Assembly: GCA_030612185.1 (NCBI GenBank)
Contig: JAUWOI010000279.1
Coordinates: 1 to 6,136 of the forward strand
Length of the DNA: 6,136 nt
Origin: Anaerolineae bacterium
GTDB lineage: Bacteria; Chloroflexota; Anaerolineae; B4-G1
Direction of reading: 5' to 3'
The position numbers were made by a program, and so were the translations under genes. Positions 1-5,784 of this stretch are shown piece by piece (positions within the stretch are counted from its first letter, which is position 1; each line of letters opens with the position of its first letter). The notes beneath the pieces were generated by a model. It ran no database searches. It had not been told where the DNA came from and saw only the letters and a program-made list of their open reading frames with translations.

Positions 1-1
1 G

Positions 2-718
2 GTGCCCATCGAGGTGGAACTGGTACCACCGCCGGGTGTCAGCGTGATGGCGACCGTCAACGCCTACGTGTTGAGCCCCGAGGGGTTGGCCTGGTGGGTA
101 CTCGACCTGCTGCCACGAGAGGGGAACCTGTACGTTGCCGATGAGACACTGCAACTTCCCCTCGAACCGCCGGAGGGGGACTGGCGGCTGGTGGTGTACG
201 TGCAATCCACACTGGAGGTTGAAGGGGAACGGGAGTTGATCTTCCGGCCGGCCCCCATCCATTTCCGCGACCTGACGGATGCCCTGCCCGCCGGGGTGGA
301 CGTGCAAGTGCCCCAGGACTTCGCGCAGGTGGTGGCCCAGGGGGACCGGTGGGCCGGGGGGCGCGTGTGGCGCTACGGCGGTGGCGAATTGGCGCTGTGG
401 TGGGCTCCCGGCCCGGTCGAGCCTCTGCTGCTCAACAACGCGGTCGTGATGCTGGAGACGACCCACGACCCAGAAACGCCGCCTCACGTGCTGGACGTCG
501 TGGAGATGGAGTGGCAGGGCCAGACGGCGTTTCTCTTCCGCGAACAGTGGCCCGGAGCAGAGGAAGAGAAAAGACCGGCCGAGGCATTGGTGGTACAGGG
601 GCCTGACTACTGGCTGTACGTGCTGCGGGTGCGGGCCGTGGGGAGCGAGAGCGACGTCATACCGCCGCTCCTGCGCCAGATGTGGGAGACATTCGCCTTT
701 GTGGAGGAGGGAATCTAG
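2..718 (+). CDS. Hypothetical beta-rich protein, probably 5'-partial
   Basis: The frame is open from the first bases of the window to a TAG at 716-718 and gives 238 residues. The GTG at position 2 is only the first possible start in view. No upstream sequence is visible, so the true start probably lies outside the window. The protein is rich in alternating hydrophobic and charged stretches with many Trp, Pro and Val residues, which suggests beta-sandwich or Ig-like folding (about residues 5-85). A second segment (about 95-235) ends in a hydrophobic 'LLRQMWETFAFVEE' stretch, of the kind seen at the end of secreted or lipoprotein-like domains. No catalytic motif, transmembrane helix or signal peptide is visible; a signal peptide could be in the missing N-terminus. 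It converges on the L,D-transpeptidase gene with 9 bp between stops and no room for a separate terminator. I do not recognise the family. Coding is supported by length, high GC and third-position GC bias. Confidence 0.75.
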   Translation: MPIEVELVPPPGVSVMATVNAYVLSPEGLAWWVLDLLPREGNLYVADETLQLPLEPPEGDWRLVVYVQSTLEVEGERELIFRPAPIHFRDLTDALPAGVDVQVPQDFAQVVAQGDRWAGGRVWRYGGGELALWWAPGPVEPLLLNNAVVMLETTHDPETPPHVLDVVEMEWQGQTAFLFREQWPGAEEEKRPAEALVVQGPDYWLYVLRVRAVGSESDVIPPLLRQMWETFAFVEEGI

Positions 719-727
719 TTGTGACGG

Positions 728-1831
728 CTAAAAGATATTGACCGGCGTGCCGACGCGGCGGTCGCTCTGGATGAAATCATCCTCGTAGCCGCCGACGGGG
801 TGGACCCAGCGATAAATCCAGCGCGCCACGTCGCAAGAGACGTTCAGGCAGCCGTGACTGCGCCGTATGCCAAAGTCGTTGTGCCAGTAGGTGCCGTGAA
901 TGGCGGTGCCGCTCAGGTCGAAGAAGATGTTCCAGGGGATGCCCGGCAGGTCGAAAATCTCTCCCGCCGTGGGTGGCCCGTCTGGATAAGGCTGGTTGCT
1001 CATGTGGCGCGAGGGCTGTTTGAGCAGCACGCACGTCTCCCCCGTGTGCGTGTTCAAGTCCACCACTGTGCCATCCTCCAACTTTATCCCTCCTCCCACA
1101 CCGGATGCGACGAGGGTGGTAAACGCGATCCGCTCCCCCTCGTAGCAGGTTAGCAACTGCTTGCTCAGGTCCACCTCAATACGCTTCTCACCGGCGAAGG
1201 GGTTGATGGGGGACATCTCGGAGCGAGGGATGCGGCGCAGGTCACGCGCCAATACCCACTGGTGAGTCGGGCTCGTCGGCGGAAACTCGTCAAAGACCTT
1301 GTACCAGCCGGTGCCCTCCTCATCCTCATAGGCCTCCACGACGTGGTAGACGGTGCCGCCGTAGAAGCGGTAGACCTTCCCAGCCTGGGGGTGTGGCCCG
1401 CTGCGAGCCTCGGTGAAGATCTGGGAGACCTCGCCCCAGAAGCCCCATGCGCCTACGTCGCGGATGAAGGGCTGTGGGGAATAGACGCGCACAGGGAGAA
1501 CCCAGGCGGAGTGGACGTAGCCCAGGAGAGTCTCGTACCACAGGTCGTTGTGGGCGCTGAAGGGGGCACGCGTCTCACCGGTGATGAGGAAGGGCTGGTC
1601 GCGACGGAGAGTGGTCAGCCGTGTGGCGGCGGTGGAGGGCTCGTCGTAGAAGGTGAGCGCGTGAATCGCCCGGCCCATCCGCATCCAGACGTCGGTGACC
1701 TCATCCCCTTCCCCGGGTTCCGGTGGAATGGGGTAGCGGGCACGGGCGTGGAAGGTGGGCGCGAGCGCCGCTGCCGCAGTGGCGGCGGCGATCAGTTTGA
1801 GCATACGGCGGCGTGTGATTCTGTAGGACAT
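728..1831 (-). CDS. Tat-exported L,D-transpeptidase (YkuD domain) with SH3-like region
   Basis: Likely a periplasmic or extracytoplasmic L,D-transpeptidase. The family makes 3-3 peptidoglycan cross-links or attaches proteins to peptide stems, using an active-site cysteine. From the ATG at 1831 the protein has 367 residues. Residues 6-12 (TRRRMLK) form a twin-arginine motif, followed by an Ala-rich hydrophobic stretch and a cleavage site near 'ARA' (29-31). Residues about 50-120 and 150-200 look like SH3-type beta modules. The YkuD domain runs from about 215 to the end. It carries the hallmark His312-Gly-Thr and, 13 residues later, Ser325-His-Gly-Cys328-Leu-Asn, with Cys328 the predicted nucleophile. 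A TTG six codons upstream extends the frame to 1849. I prefer the ATG because AGAGGG (1838-1843) sits 6 nt before it and the likely transcription start falls after the TTG. It is monocistronic and convergent with the upstream hypothetical gene. The family call is secure; the exact role (cross-linking or anchoring) is open. Confidence 0.93.
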   Translation of the reverse strand: MSYRITRRRMLKLIAAATAAAALAPTFHARARYPIPPEPGEGDEVTDVWMRMGRAIHALTFYDEPSTAATRLTTLRRDQPFLITGETRAPFSAHNDLWYETLLGYVHSAWVLPVRVYSPQPFIRDVGAWGFWGEVSQIFTEARSGPHPQAGKVYRFYGGTVYHVVEAYEDEEGTGWYKVFDEFPPTSPTHQWVLARDLRRIPRSEMSPINPFAGEKRIEVDLSKQLLTCYEGERIAFTTLVASGVGGGIKLEDGTVVDLNTHTGETCVLLKQPSRHMSNQPYPDGPPTAGEIFDLPGIPWNIFFDLSGTAIHGTYWHNDFGIRRSHGCLNVSCDVARWIYRWVHPVGGYEDDFIQSDRRVGTPVNIF

Positions 1832-1837
1832 AGATTC

Positions 1838-1857
1838 CCTCTGCGACAAGGATTATA
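1838..1857 (-). promoter_or_regulatory. Extended -10 promoter and ribosome binding site of the L,D-transpeptidase gene
   Basis: On the minus strand TGCTATAAT ends at 1852, a perfect TATAAT (1852-1857) with the TGn extension. The -35 region at normal spacing (TGGCGC) is weak, which fits an extended -10 promoter. The predicted start of transcription is near 1845. This leaves a leader of about 14 nt that consists almost entirely of the Shine-Dalgarno AGAGGG (1838-1843) and its spacer before the ATG at 1831. The arrangement argues against the upstream TTG start at 1849. Confidence 0.6.
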
Positions 1858-2018
1858 GCACACGTGGCCCACCCGCGCCAGAGCATACCGGCAGACCGGA
1901 TACACAACCTGATTGCTACCTCTTAACTACTTTGACAATATTACATTTGGCGCAACACTACAGCGAATTTGGAAAAAAACGAATCGGAGCATATCATTTG
2001 GCCGAGTTCATGGCAATG

Positions 2019-2193
2019 CCGGTCGTTACTACTCAGCCACCGTCATTCCGAGCGACCGAAAGGAGCGCAGCGACTGAAGGAAGTCGAGGAATCTCCTGTC
2101 GGGGCCACGCTTGCCATCGCAAGTGGAGATTCCTCGACTCGCTACGCTCGCTCGGAATGACGCACCACGGGGAGCCTGAGTAGTAACGGCCGG
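2019..2193. repeat. MITE-like element with terminal and internal inverted repeats
   Basis: A 175-bp element without coding capacity. Outer arms: CCGGTCGTTACTACTCAG (2019-2036) is matched by its complement at 2176-2193 with one mismatch. Inner arms: GTCATTCCGAGCG (2042-2054) pairs perfectly with 2149-2161, and GTCGAGGAATCTCC (2083-2096) pairs perfectly with 2125-2138. The whole element can fold into a long cruciform or hairpin. The inner part is the widespread 'GTCATTCCGAGCG...GAGGAATCT' type of dispersed bacterial repeat, here nested inside a second terminal repeat. No target-site duplication is evident in the flanks (CAATG on the left, TCACT on the right). No transposase is present, so any mobility would have to be supplied in trans. 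It lies in the 3' tail of the minus-strand chimeric ORF and supplies that ORF's last ~55 residues. Confidence 0.85.
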
Positions 2194-2917
2194 TCACTGT
2201 CACCGCGGGCCGTGGCAAAAATTCGTTCCTTTCCCCATAGGAAGAACCGCCCGACTTTTTGTTGGGTAAGCGTTCAGACCTCCGAGGTTTTGGCCGTGAT
2301 TTGGCTTGGAAAGCAAGTGATGTGCCGTTCAAAGTCGCCAAAAGAGCACCGCTTCGTAAACCTCGGAGGTCTTGTCGAGTGTTTTCCCCACCCCTCTGAA
2401 CGGTTACTTTGTTGGTACTGCGAGATGTCTCAAGATCAACTCCCTCTTCTAACAACAACTGGTCTAGACCGTCAAGCAACTCCTCAATCCTCACAATTAG
2501 ACTTTGATCCGCCGAGCATACCGCACGTAGTACCGCTTCCACTTGATTGACCATCTCTCCTGGAATCCTGGTACAACATTCTGACGCCGTTTTCAGCAAC
2601 CGCTTTTCGCCAGGATTCGGAATACGGTTCAATGCAAACAACACATCGAAGTAACTTGCCAATAGCGCTGCCACCCGGTGGTTGATGCTTACCAGATCAT
2701 TTCGCCTGATCGCCTTCTCGATTTGATGCAAGTAGGAGGGAATCACTCTCCGCAGTACCGGATGGTTCTTGGCGATAATTGCTCGCCGGAGGGCTTCAGG
2801 AAATGGAACCGCGCTCTTCTCTTTGAGCCTGTGCAACCTTGACACAATTACCCACTTATTGCATTCCAGCCTGTCTTGATTTGATGGGGGCAGTGTGTTC
2901 TCCCATACTCGAGACAT
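2033..2917 (-). pseudogene. Truncated DUF4037-like (nucleotidyltransferase-associated) helical domain with read-through tail into repeats
   Basis: This 294-codon frame is a composite. Residues about 27-165 (2839 to about 2423) form a helical domain with the stretch 'ASYFDVLFALNRIPNPGEKRLL' (87-108, split here as ASYFDVLFALNR and IPNPGEKRLL). It resembles the C-terminal domain of DUF4037-type nucleotidyltransferase proteins. The N-terminal nucleotidyltransferase half, with its GS...DxD motif, is absent. Residues 1-26 are a frame-shifted reading of the end of the neighbouring gene (70-bp overlap) and are probably not natural. Residues about 181-188 come from the arm of the 97-bp inverted repeat and residues about 240-294 from the MITE. 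The ATG at 2917 has no good Shine-Dalgarno. A GTG at 2843-2845 lies 2 nt after the neighbour's TAA and could allow coupled reinitiation. Most likely this is a remnant formed by a deletion near 2845 plus repeat insertion at the 3' side. Family assignment is from memory of the motif and is moderate. Confidence 0.5.
2276..2372. repeat. Short inverted-repeat element with 15-bp perfect arms
   Basis: AGACCTCCGAGGTTT at 2276-2290 is matched perfectly by AAACCTCGGAGGTCT at 2358-2372. These arms enclose 67 bp with no recognisable coding content. Each arm is itself nearly palindromic around ACCTC/GAGGT. The pair resembles the dispersed 'GACCTCGCAGGTTT'-type intergenic repeats found in many environmental bacterial genomes, which I recall rather than checked. 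It sits where the natural 3' end of the DUF4037-like fragment would be expected, so its insertion may have removed the original stop codon. Confidence 0.75.
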
Positions 2918-3636
2918 TCTCGATATCTTCGGGGTATTTCCGACTTCTTCATATCCTTCGGATCGTAGTAAATATCTGAGCCAATCTCCTTGAGCACGTG
3001 TGCTCTGTATAGTTCTTCAAGTTCGTCCTGCAACATTCCTTTGATTTCTACGACTCGAACGTCATATCCGAGTTTTCTGAGTTTCTCTCGAAGCGGTTGA
3101 TTCACATACCCTGTGCATATTTCAATACGCTGCGTGGCGGGAGACGCGCCAAACTGGTCGAGAAGTTGTATTGCCAAGTCCGCGTACCTTTTCAGATAAC
3201 GCTTTGTGCGAAAATGGTTCTCCGTGTCATCTCTGAAGTATTCGACAGGCACCGTGGCAGTCTGAACTTTTCGTTCATCTGATACACCGACCATCACACC
3301 GCACAAGGGAAACCCCCAGCCAGCATCATCAATCCGCAGTATTTGAAGGTCGGGCGGAATAAAACTATCATAGTCCCCATCCAGCAACCTATCCAAAACG
3401 TGCTTGTCAACGCATACCAGGCTGTGACCTTTCTTTTTCGTGTTGTAGGTGTATATCTTCACGTTCCATTTTGGCGTAATGCCCTTTTCTTCTACTCCCA
3501 TATATGATGCCAGCAGGTAAGGGTTGTTTTCAGACCTGCTCGTTATGAACCCTTCCTCCGAAGCCTGCTTGAGCCTGTCTATGATGAAGTCAGTTTCTCT
3601 GGGTGTGAAAAAGGCTTTTGTGAGATTGATTCGCAT
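2848..3636 (-). CDS. Conserved-looking hypothetical protein, 262 aa; possible RNase H-like core
   Basis: This is a 262-residue soluble protein with no signal peptide and no membrane segment. I do not recognise it with certainty. Visible blocks: an N-terminal helical part (1-30); a beta-rich part (35-95); 'LQILRIDDAGWGFPLCGVMVGV' (97-118, with Asp103/Asp104 at the end of a strand); an amphipathic helix (145-163); 'RIEICTGY' (170-177); 'VRVVEIKG' (193-200); and a C-terminal 'EIPRRYRECLEYG' helix followed by a Cys/His-containing end (about 233-252). The strand with Asp, then strand-turn-strand, helix, strand and strand order is compatible with an RNase H or RuvC-like fold, but this is inference from pattern only. 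The start ATG at 3636 lacks a clear Shine-Dalgarno. The gene begins about 30 bp after a palindromic attC-like element, and its TAA overlaps the truncated DUF4037-like ORF. Base composition is more AT-rich than the left part of the window, consistent with acquisition. Confidence 0.75.
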   Translation of the reverse strand: MRINLTKAFFTPRETDFIIDRLKQASEEGFITSRSENNPYLLASYMGVEEKGITPKWNVKIYTYNTKKKGHSLVCVDKHVLDRLLDGDYDSFIPPDLQILRIDDAGWGFPLCGVMVGVSDERKVQTATVPVEYFRDDTENHFRTKRYLKRYADLAIQLLDQFGASPATQRIEICTGYVNQPLREKLRKLGYDVRVVEIKGMLQDELEELYRAHVLKEIGSDIYYDPKDMKKSEIPRRYRECLEYGRTHCPHQIKTGWNAISG

Positions 3637-3664
3637 AATTATCGCTGCGATTTTCGTGGGGGGC

Positions 3665-3796
3665 GGCTAACGATACGCGCGCACCCACCGCACCGAGTGC
3701 GGGAAAGAGCCTGCGCCACGAAACCAACAACAAGCGTGTGTGCCCGCCGATGTGCACGGGCGATAGCCCGGTCAGGGGCATGCGGTGGTTGGGCGG
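3665..3796 (-). repeat. Palindromic element with attC-like ends
   Basis: A GC-rich stretch of about 130 bp between the 262-aa gene and the PadR promoter. CGCGCACCCACCGCA (3678-3692) is complementary to TGCGGTGGTTGGGCG (3781-3795) at 13 of 15 positions. Read on the minus strand it begins GCCCAAC (3788-3794, exact match to the RYYYAAC core) and ends GTTAGCC (3665-3671, six of seven to GTTRRRY). The spacing (~130 bp) lies in the range of long integron attC sites such as the Vibrio repeats. A perfect 5-bp hairpin, CGGGC-GATA-GCCCG, lies at 3757-3770. No integron integrase or second attC site is visible, so this may equally be an unrelated dispersed palindromic repeat. Confidence 0.5.
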
Positions 3797-3876
3797 CACT
3801 TCTCATAGCCAGAGATGATACTTGACTGATGGGATTATACACCCAAAGTTCTGTTGCAAAAACCAAAAAACCCTAC

Positions 3877-3905
3877 TTGACAACTGCTTCAAAATCGACT
3901 ATACT
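3877..3905 (+). promoter_or_regulatory. Sigma70-type promoter of the padR operon
   Basis: TTGACA (3877-3882, perfect consensus) is followed by a 17-bp spacer and TATACT (3900-3905, one mismatch to TATAAT). Transcription would begin near 3912, leaving a leader of about 57 nt before the PadR ATG at 3969. It is the strongest promoter visible in the window. Strong core elements with overlapping palindromes are what is expected of an autorepressed PadR gene. Confidence 0.8.
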
Positions 3906-3945
3906 AGGTATAAGTCGTCGCACGATATATCATTACATGATATTT
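3897..3945 (+). promoter_or_regulatory. Two candidate PadR operator palindromes
   Basis: The first palindrome is TATAC-TAG-GTATA (3900-3912), with outer GACT/AGTC arms that continue the symmetry after a 1-nt offset (3897-3916). It overlaps the -10 box and the transcription start. The second is ATATCA-TTACA-TGATAT (3927-3943), in the early transcribed region. PadR proteins usually bind AT-rich dyads overlapping their own promoter. Which of the two is the operator is inferred from position only. Confidence 0.5.
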
Positions 3946-3968
3946 AGACAGAAAGAGTAAATCATATT

Positions 3969-4322
3969 ATGCGAGCCAATATCCTATCTTATCTTCCCCT
4001 CACCGAGCCAACATTTTATATCTTGCTCAGCCTTGCTCCTGGGAAAAAGCATGGTTACGCTATCCTAAAAGACGTAAAAGCTCTGAGCGGCAGAAAGGTT
4101 AGTTTGAGCACGAGCACTTTGTATAGTGCGCTGAGTCGACTCCTTGATCAAGGGCTAATTGAGCGCATCCCTGATGACACAGATAACAATACTGGCCCCG
4201 GCCTTCCCCGCAAAGCCTATGTCTTGAGCGGGATAGGGCGGCGGGTACTTAAGGCAGAAACTAACCGTATGCAAGCACTGACCGCAGTAGCTCGTTTGCG
4301 CCTTGGCGAGGAGGGGATGTGA
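3969..4322 (+). CDS. PadR-family transcriptional regulator
   Basis: A 117-residue short PadR (PadR-s2-like length): a winged-helix repressor that dimerises through a C-terminal helix and binds a palindromic operator near its own promoter. The start of the domain is LTEPTFYILLSL (11-22), followed by the family signature HGYAILKDV (28-36). The recognition helix region is STSTLYSALSRLLDQGLIE (47-65) and the wing is RKAYVLSGIGRRVL (81-94). The rest is a short C-terminal helix. The ATG at 3969 is preceded by AAAGAG (3952-3957) at a rather long distance, but no better start exists. The stop codon TGA overlaps the GTG start of the downstream membrane gene (GTGA), so the two are translationally coupled. 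The ligand or signal cannot be read from sequence. Autoregulation is inferred from the promoter dyads. Confidence 0.95.
   Translation: MRANILSYLPLTEPTFYILLSLAPGKKHGYAILKDVKALSGRKVSLSTSTLYSALSRLLDQGLIERIPDDTDNNTGPGLPRKAYVLSGIGRRVLKAETNRMQALTAVARLRLGEEGM
4308..4316 (+). promoter_or_regulatory. Strong ribosome binding site within the padR end
   Basis: GAGGAGGGG lies inside the last codons of padR, a few nucleotides before the GTG at 4319. It decides the start of the membrane gene: the GTG overlaps the padR stop as GTGA, a classic coupled arrangement. Confidence 0.75.
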
Positions 4323-5398
4323 AACGCAGCATACAGATTCTGACGCGGCTCTATGCCCTGTTTCTGAACCTGTACCCACAGGCGTACCGGGTCGAGTACG
4401 GTGAAGAACTGCGAGCTGTTTTCAACTTGGCGGTCAATGAGGCTGCCCAACAAAGTGGATTCTCACTTATGTGGATGAGCCTGCGTGAACTGCGCGATTT
4501 GCCAGGGGCAATCATCCTTGCACACTGGAGAGAAAGGAGAAAGCGAAGAATGGCGACGGAAAGAGGTTCCCTTTTGACCATTGAGCCAGGTTCATGGCGT
4601 GAGACGGCAGCGGCGTTGGCGCCATTTTTGCTGCTCGGAGCACTACCTCCTATTCTCAGTCTCATGCGCTTGTCCGAAATCATCCCCGGCTGGTTGGGTA
4701 GAGTGTTGGTCTTCGGTCTGGCCGGTTTGTTGTTGAGCCTGTTTATCGCAGGAATGATCAAAGGTATGCCGCGTTGGGTCTTACCCTACGTGGGAATCAT
4801 TCTATCCATTCTTGGTGTGTTCGTTTTCTTTGAGTTGGTATCCGGTCTGCATTCTGTCTTGGTTGACCGTAGGGATCCCTGGTTTCTTCGGCAAGTCGTC
4901 TACCAAGGATTGCTTTGGATAGGCATGCTTGCGATCACACTCGTCATCGTTTTGATGGCGAGGATAGCGCCTCCCTCGCGTCCCTTCTATTGGCGCATCC
5001 GACGGGACTGGACACTCCTCTCCTTCGCGTTGTACGGAGCCTCGCTACTTGCCTTAGTCCTCACCTTTGATGATTATCCCTATGATGAGCCCTACATAAT
5101 TGCAGGCATGTTGATCCTGGCTACGGGGGGATGGTTCTATTTGCGTAGCCCTCGGCTCTGGCAGCGCGCTCTGGCTCTGTTCGCCGGGATGACCCTGGCA
5201 ATGGCCGTGGCGGCAACGGGCAAAGCGATTATCTACTCAAGCTCTGGCTGGCCTCATTTTACGTACCTGTTCACTTGGCAGACCGAGGCAATGAGTACGG
5301 TTATTATGTGGGGATGGCTGGTGATGATGGTTTTTGCGCCAATCCTGCTGAATCTTTTGCCACGTCCCGCTGAACATCTGCACACAGAGTATGGTTAG
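4319..5398 (+). CDS. Multi-pass membrane protein coupled to PadR (unknown function)
   Basis: The protein has 359 residues. An N-terminal cytoplasmic-looking section (1-90) contains 'LYPQAYRVEYGEELRAVF' (18-35) and 'LRELRDLPGAII' (55-66). This pattern recurs in proteins encoded next to PadR regulators and in the permease prefix region of some MacB/FtsX-like proteins. About eight hydrophobic segments follow, near 97-116, 125-146, 154-178, 192-214, 231-250, 257-275, 283-304 and 326-347, with short loops between them. No ATPase, FtsX/MacB periplasmic domain or catalytic motif is visible, so it is not a complete ABC permease. The GTG start is coupled to padR (4-bp overlap, strong Shine-Dalgarno). 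In the inferred model the PadR repressor controls this membrane protein, perhaps in response to an envelope or small-molecule stress. The stop TAG at 5396-5398 is followed 38 bp later by a hairpin. Confidence 0.88.
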   Translation: MKRSIQILTRLYALFLNLYPQAYRVEYGEELRAVFNLAVNEAAQQSGFSLMWMSLRELRDLPGAIILAHWRERRKRRMATERGSLLTIEPGSWRETAAALAPFLLLGALPPILSLMRLSEIIPGWLGRVLVFGLAGLLLSLFIAGMIKGMPRWVLPYVGIILSILGVFVFFELVSGLHSVLVDRRDPWFLRQVVYQGLLWIGMLAITLVIVLMARIAPPSRPFYWRIRRDWTLLSFALYGASLLALVLTFDDYPYDEPYIIAGMLILATGGWFYLRSPRLWQRALALFAGMTLAMAVAATGKAIIYSSSGWPHFTYLFTWQTEAMSTVIMWGWLVMMVFAPILLNLLPRPAEHLHTEYG

Positions 5399-5427
5399 GT
5401 AACAATTCGAAAATTCATGCCGCCATC

Positions 5428-5461
5428 GGGGTAGGACAGCCGGTTTCCCGGCTGCCCCCCC
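5428..5461 (+). terminator. Hairpin after the padR operon (possible terminator, no U-tract)
   Basis: CAGCCGG (5437-5443) and CCGGCTG (5448-5454) form a perfect 7-bp stem with a TTTC loop (GAAA on the other strand, a GNRA tetraloop). Flanking GGGG (5428-5431) and CCCC (5455-5461) can extend it. It lies shortly after the stop of the membrane gene but is followed by C rather than T residues, so it is not a classical intrinsic terminator. It could instead be one more dispersed palindromic repeat. Confidence 0.4.
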
Positions 5462-5468
5462 ACGGATT

Positions 5469-5492
5469 CCTTCGGCAAGCTCAGGACAGGCT
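5469..5492 (+). repeat. Dispersed short repeat, copy A (CTTCGxCAAGCTCAGGACAGGC type)
   Basis: Reads CCTTCGGCAAGCTCAGGACA then GGCT. It belongs to the short intergenic repeat family seen here in four copies. Read in one frame it gives the LAEG/RSGQ-like peptides that betray such repeats in spurious ORFs. Confidence 0.75.
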
Positions 5493-5577
5493 CCTTCTGT
5501 CATCTTTCGGGCGGGGTAGCCTACCTGGCCCATCTGCTTGTGTGCGTTCGCTCATCTGCGTTTAGGGTCCGGCCTAC

Positions 5578-5603
5578 CCTTCGCCTTCGCTCAGGGCAGG
5601 CTT
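5578..5603 (+). repeat. Dispersed short repeat, copy B
   Basis: CCTTCGCCTTCGCTCAGGGC then AGGCTT: the same family as copy A with a GCCTTC variant in place of GGCAAG. It follows sequence ('GCGTTCGCTCATCTGCG', 5544-5560) that may be part of another dispersed repeat. Confidence 0.7.
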
Positions 5604-5698
5604 CTGTTTCAGGGTTTCCCCGTTTGTGGCACACCATCCGTTTCCCTTGCACAGACGCCCCGCTCACTTCCGTCGTCCAGAAATCACCAGGGTCTCCC

Positions 5699-5761
5699 AA
5701 GCCTGTCCTGCCACCGCGAGTACTCGTGGCGGGGCTCATGGCGGTGAGCGAAGCCGAAGGA
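5699..5761 (-). repeat. Dispersed short repeat, copy C, split by a 34-bp insert
   Basis: AAGCCTGTCCTG (5699-5710) and TGAGCGAAGCCGAAGGA (5745-5761) join, after merging the shared TG, into a normal reverse-orientation copy of the repeat. Between them lie 34 bp (5711-5744) that start with an imperfect palindrome (5711-5732, centred on GAGTACTC, 9 of 11 pairs plus one G/T). The TG may be a 2-bp duplication from the insertion event. Confidence 0.65.
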
Positions 5762-5784
5762 TTCCTGGCGCTTCTCGGAATTTA

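Noticed and set aside
1262..1858. 198-codon plus-strand open frame opposite the L,D-transpeptidase gene
   Set aside because: It is a shadow of the GC-rich minus-strand gene, which has clear Tat and YkuD motifs. The shadow has no recognisable domain and no start signal.
1932..2183. Small plus-strand ORF with a TTGACA-like box at 1932-1937
   Set aside because: Its second half is the MITE. There is no convincing -10 box 17 bp after the TTGACA and no Shine-Dalgarno.
2019..2372. Possible CRISPR array because several repeats lie close together
   Set aside because: The repeats are inverted arms of two different elements, not direct repeats separated by unique spacers of equal length. No cas gene is present.
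3639..3866. Minus-strand frames across the palindromic element (69 and 75 codons)
   Set aside because: They run through the inverted-repeat element, have unusual composition and overlap each other in different frames. There are no start signals.
5428..5461. GAAA-loop hairpin on the minus strand considered as group II intron domain V
   Set aside because: It is a plain 7-bp stem without the two-nucleotide bulge and the AGC/GUU pairing pattern of domain V. It looks like a dispersed palindrome or terminator-like hairpin.
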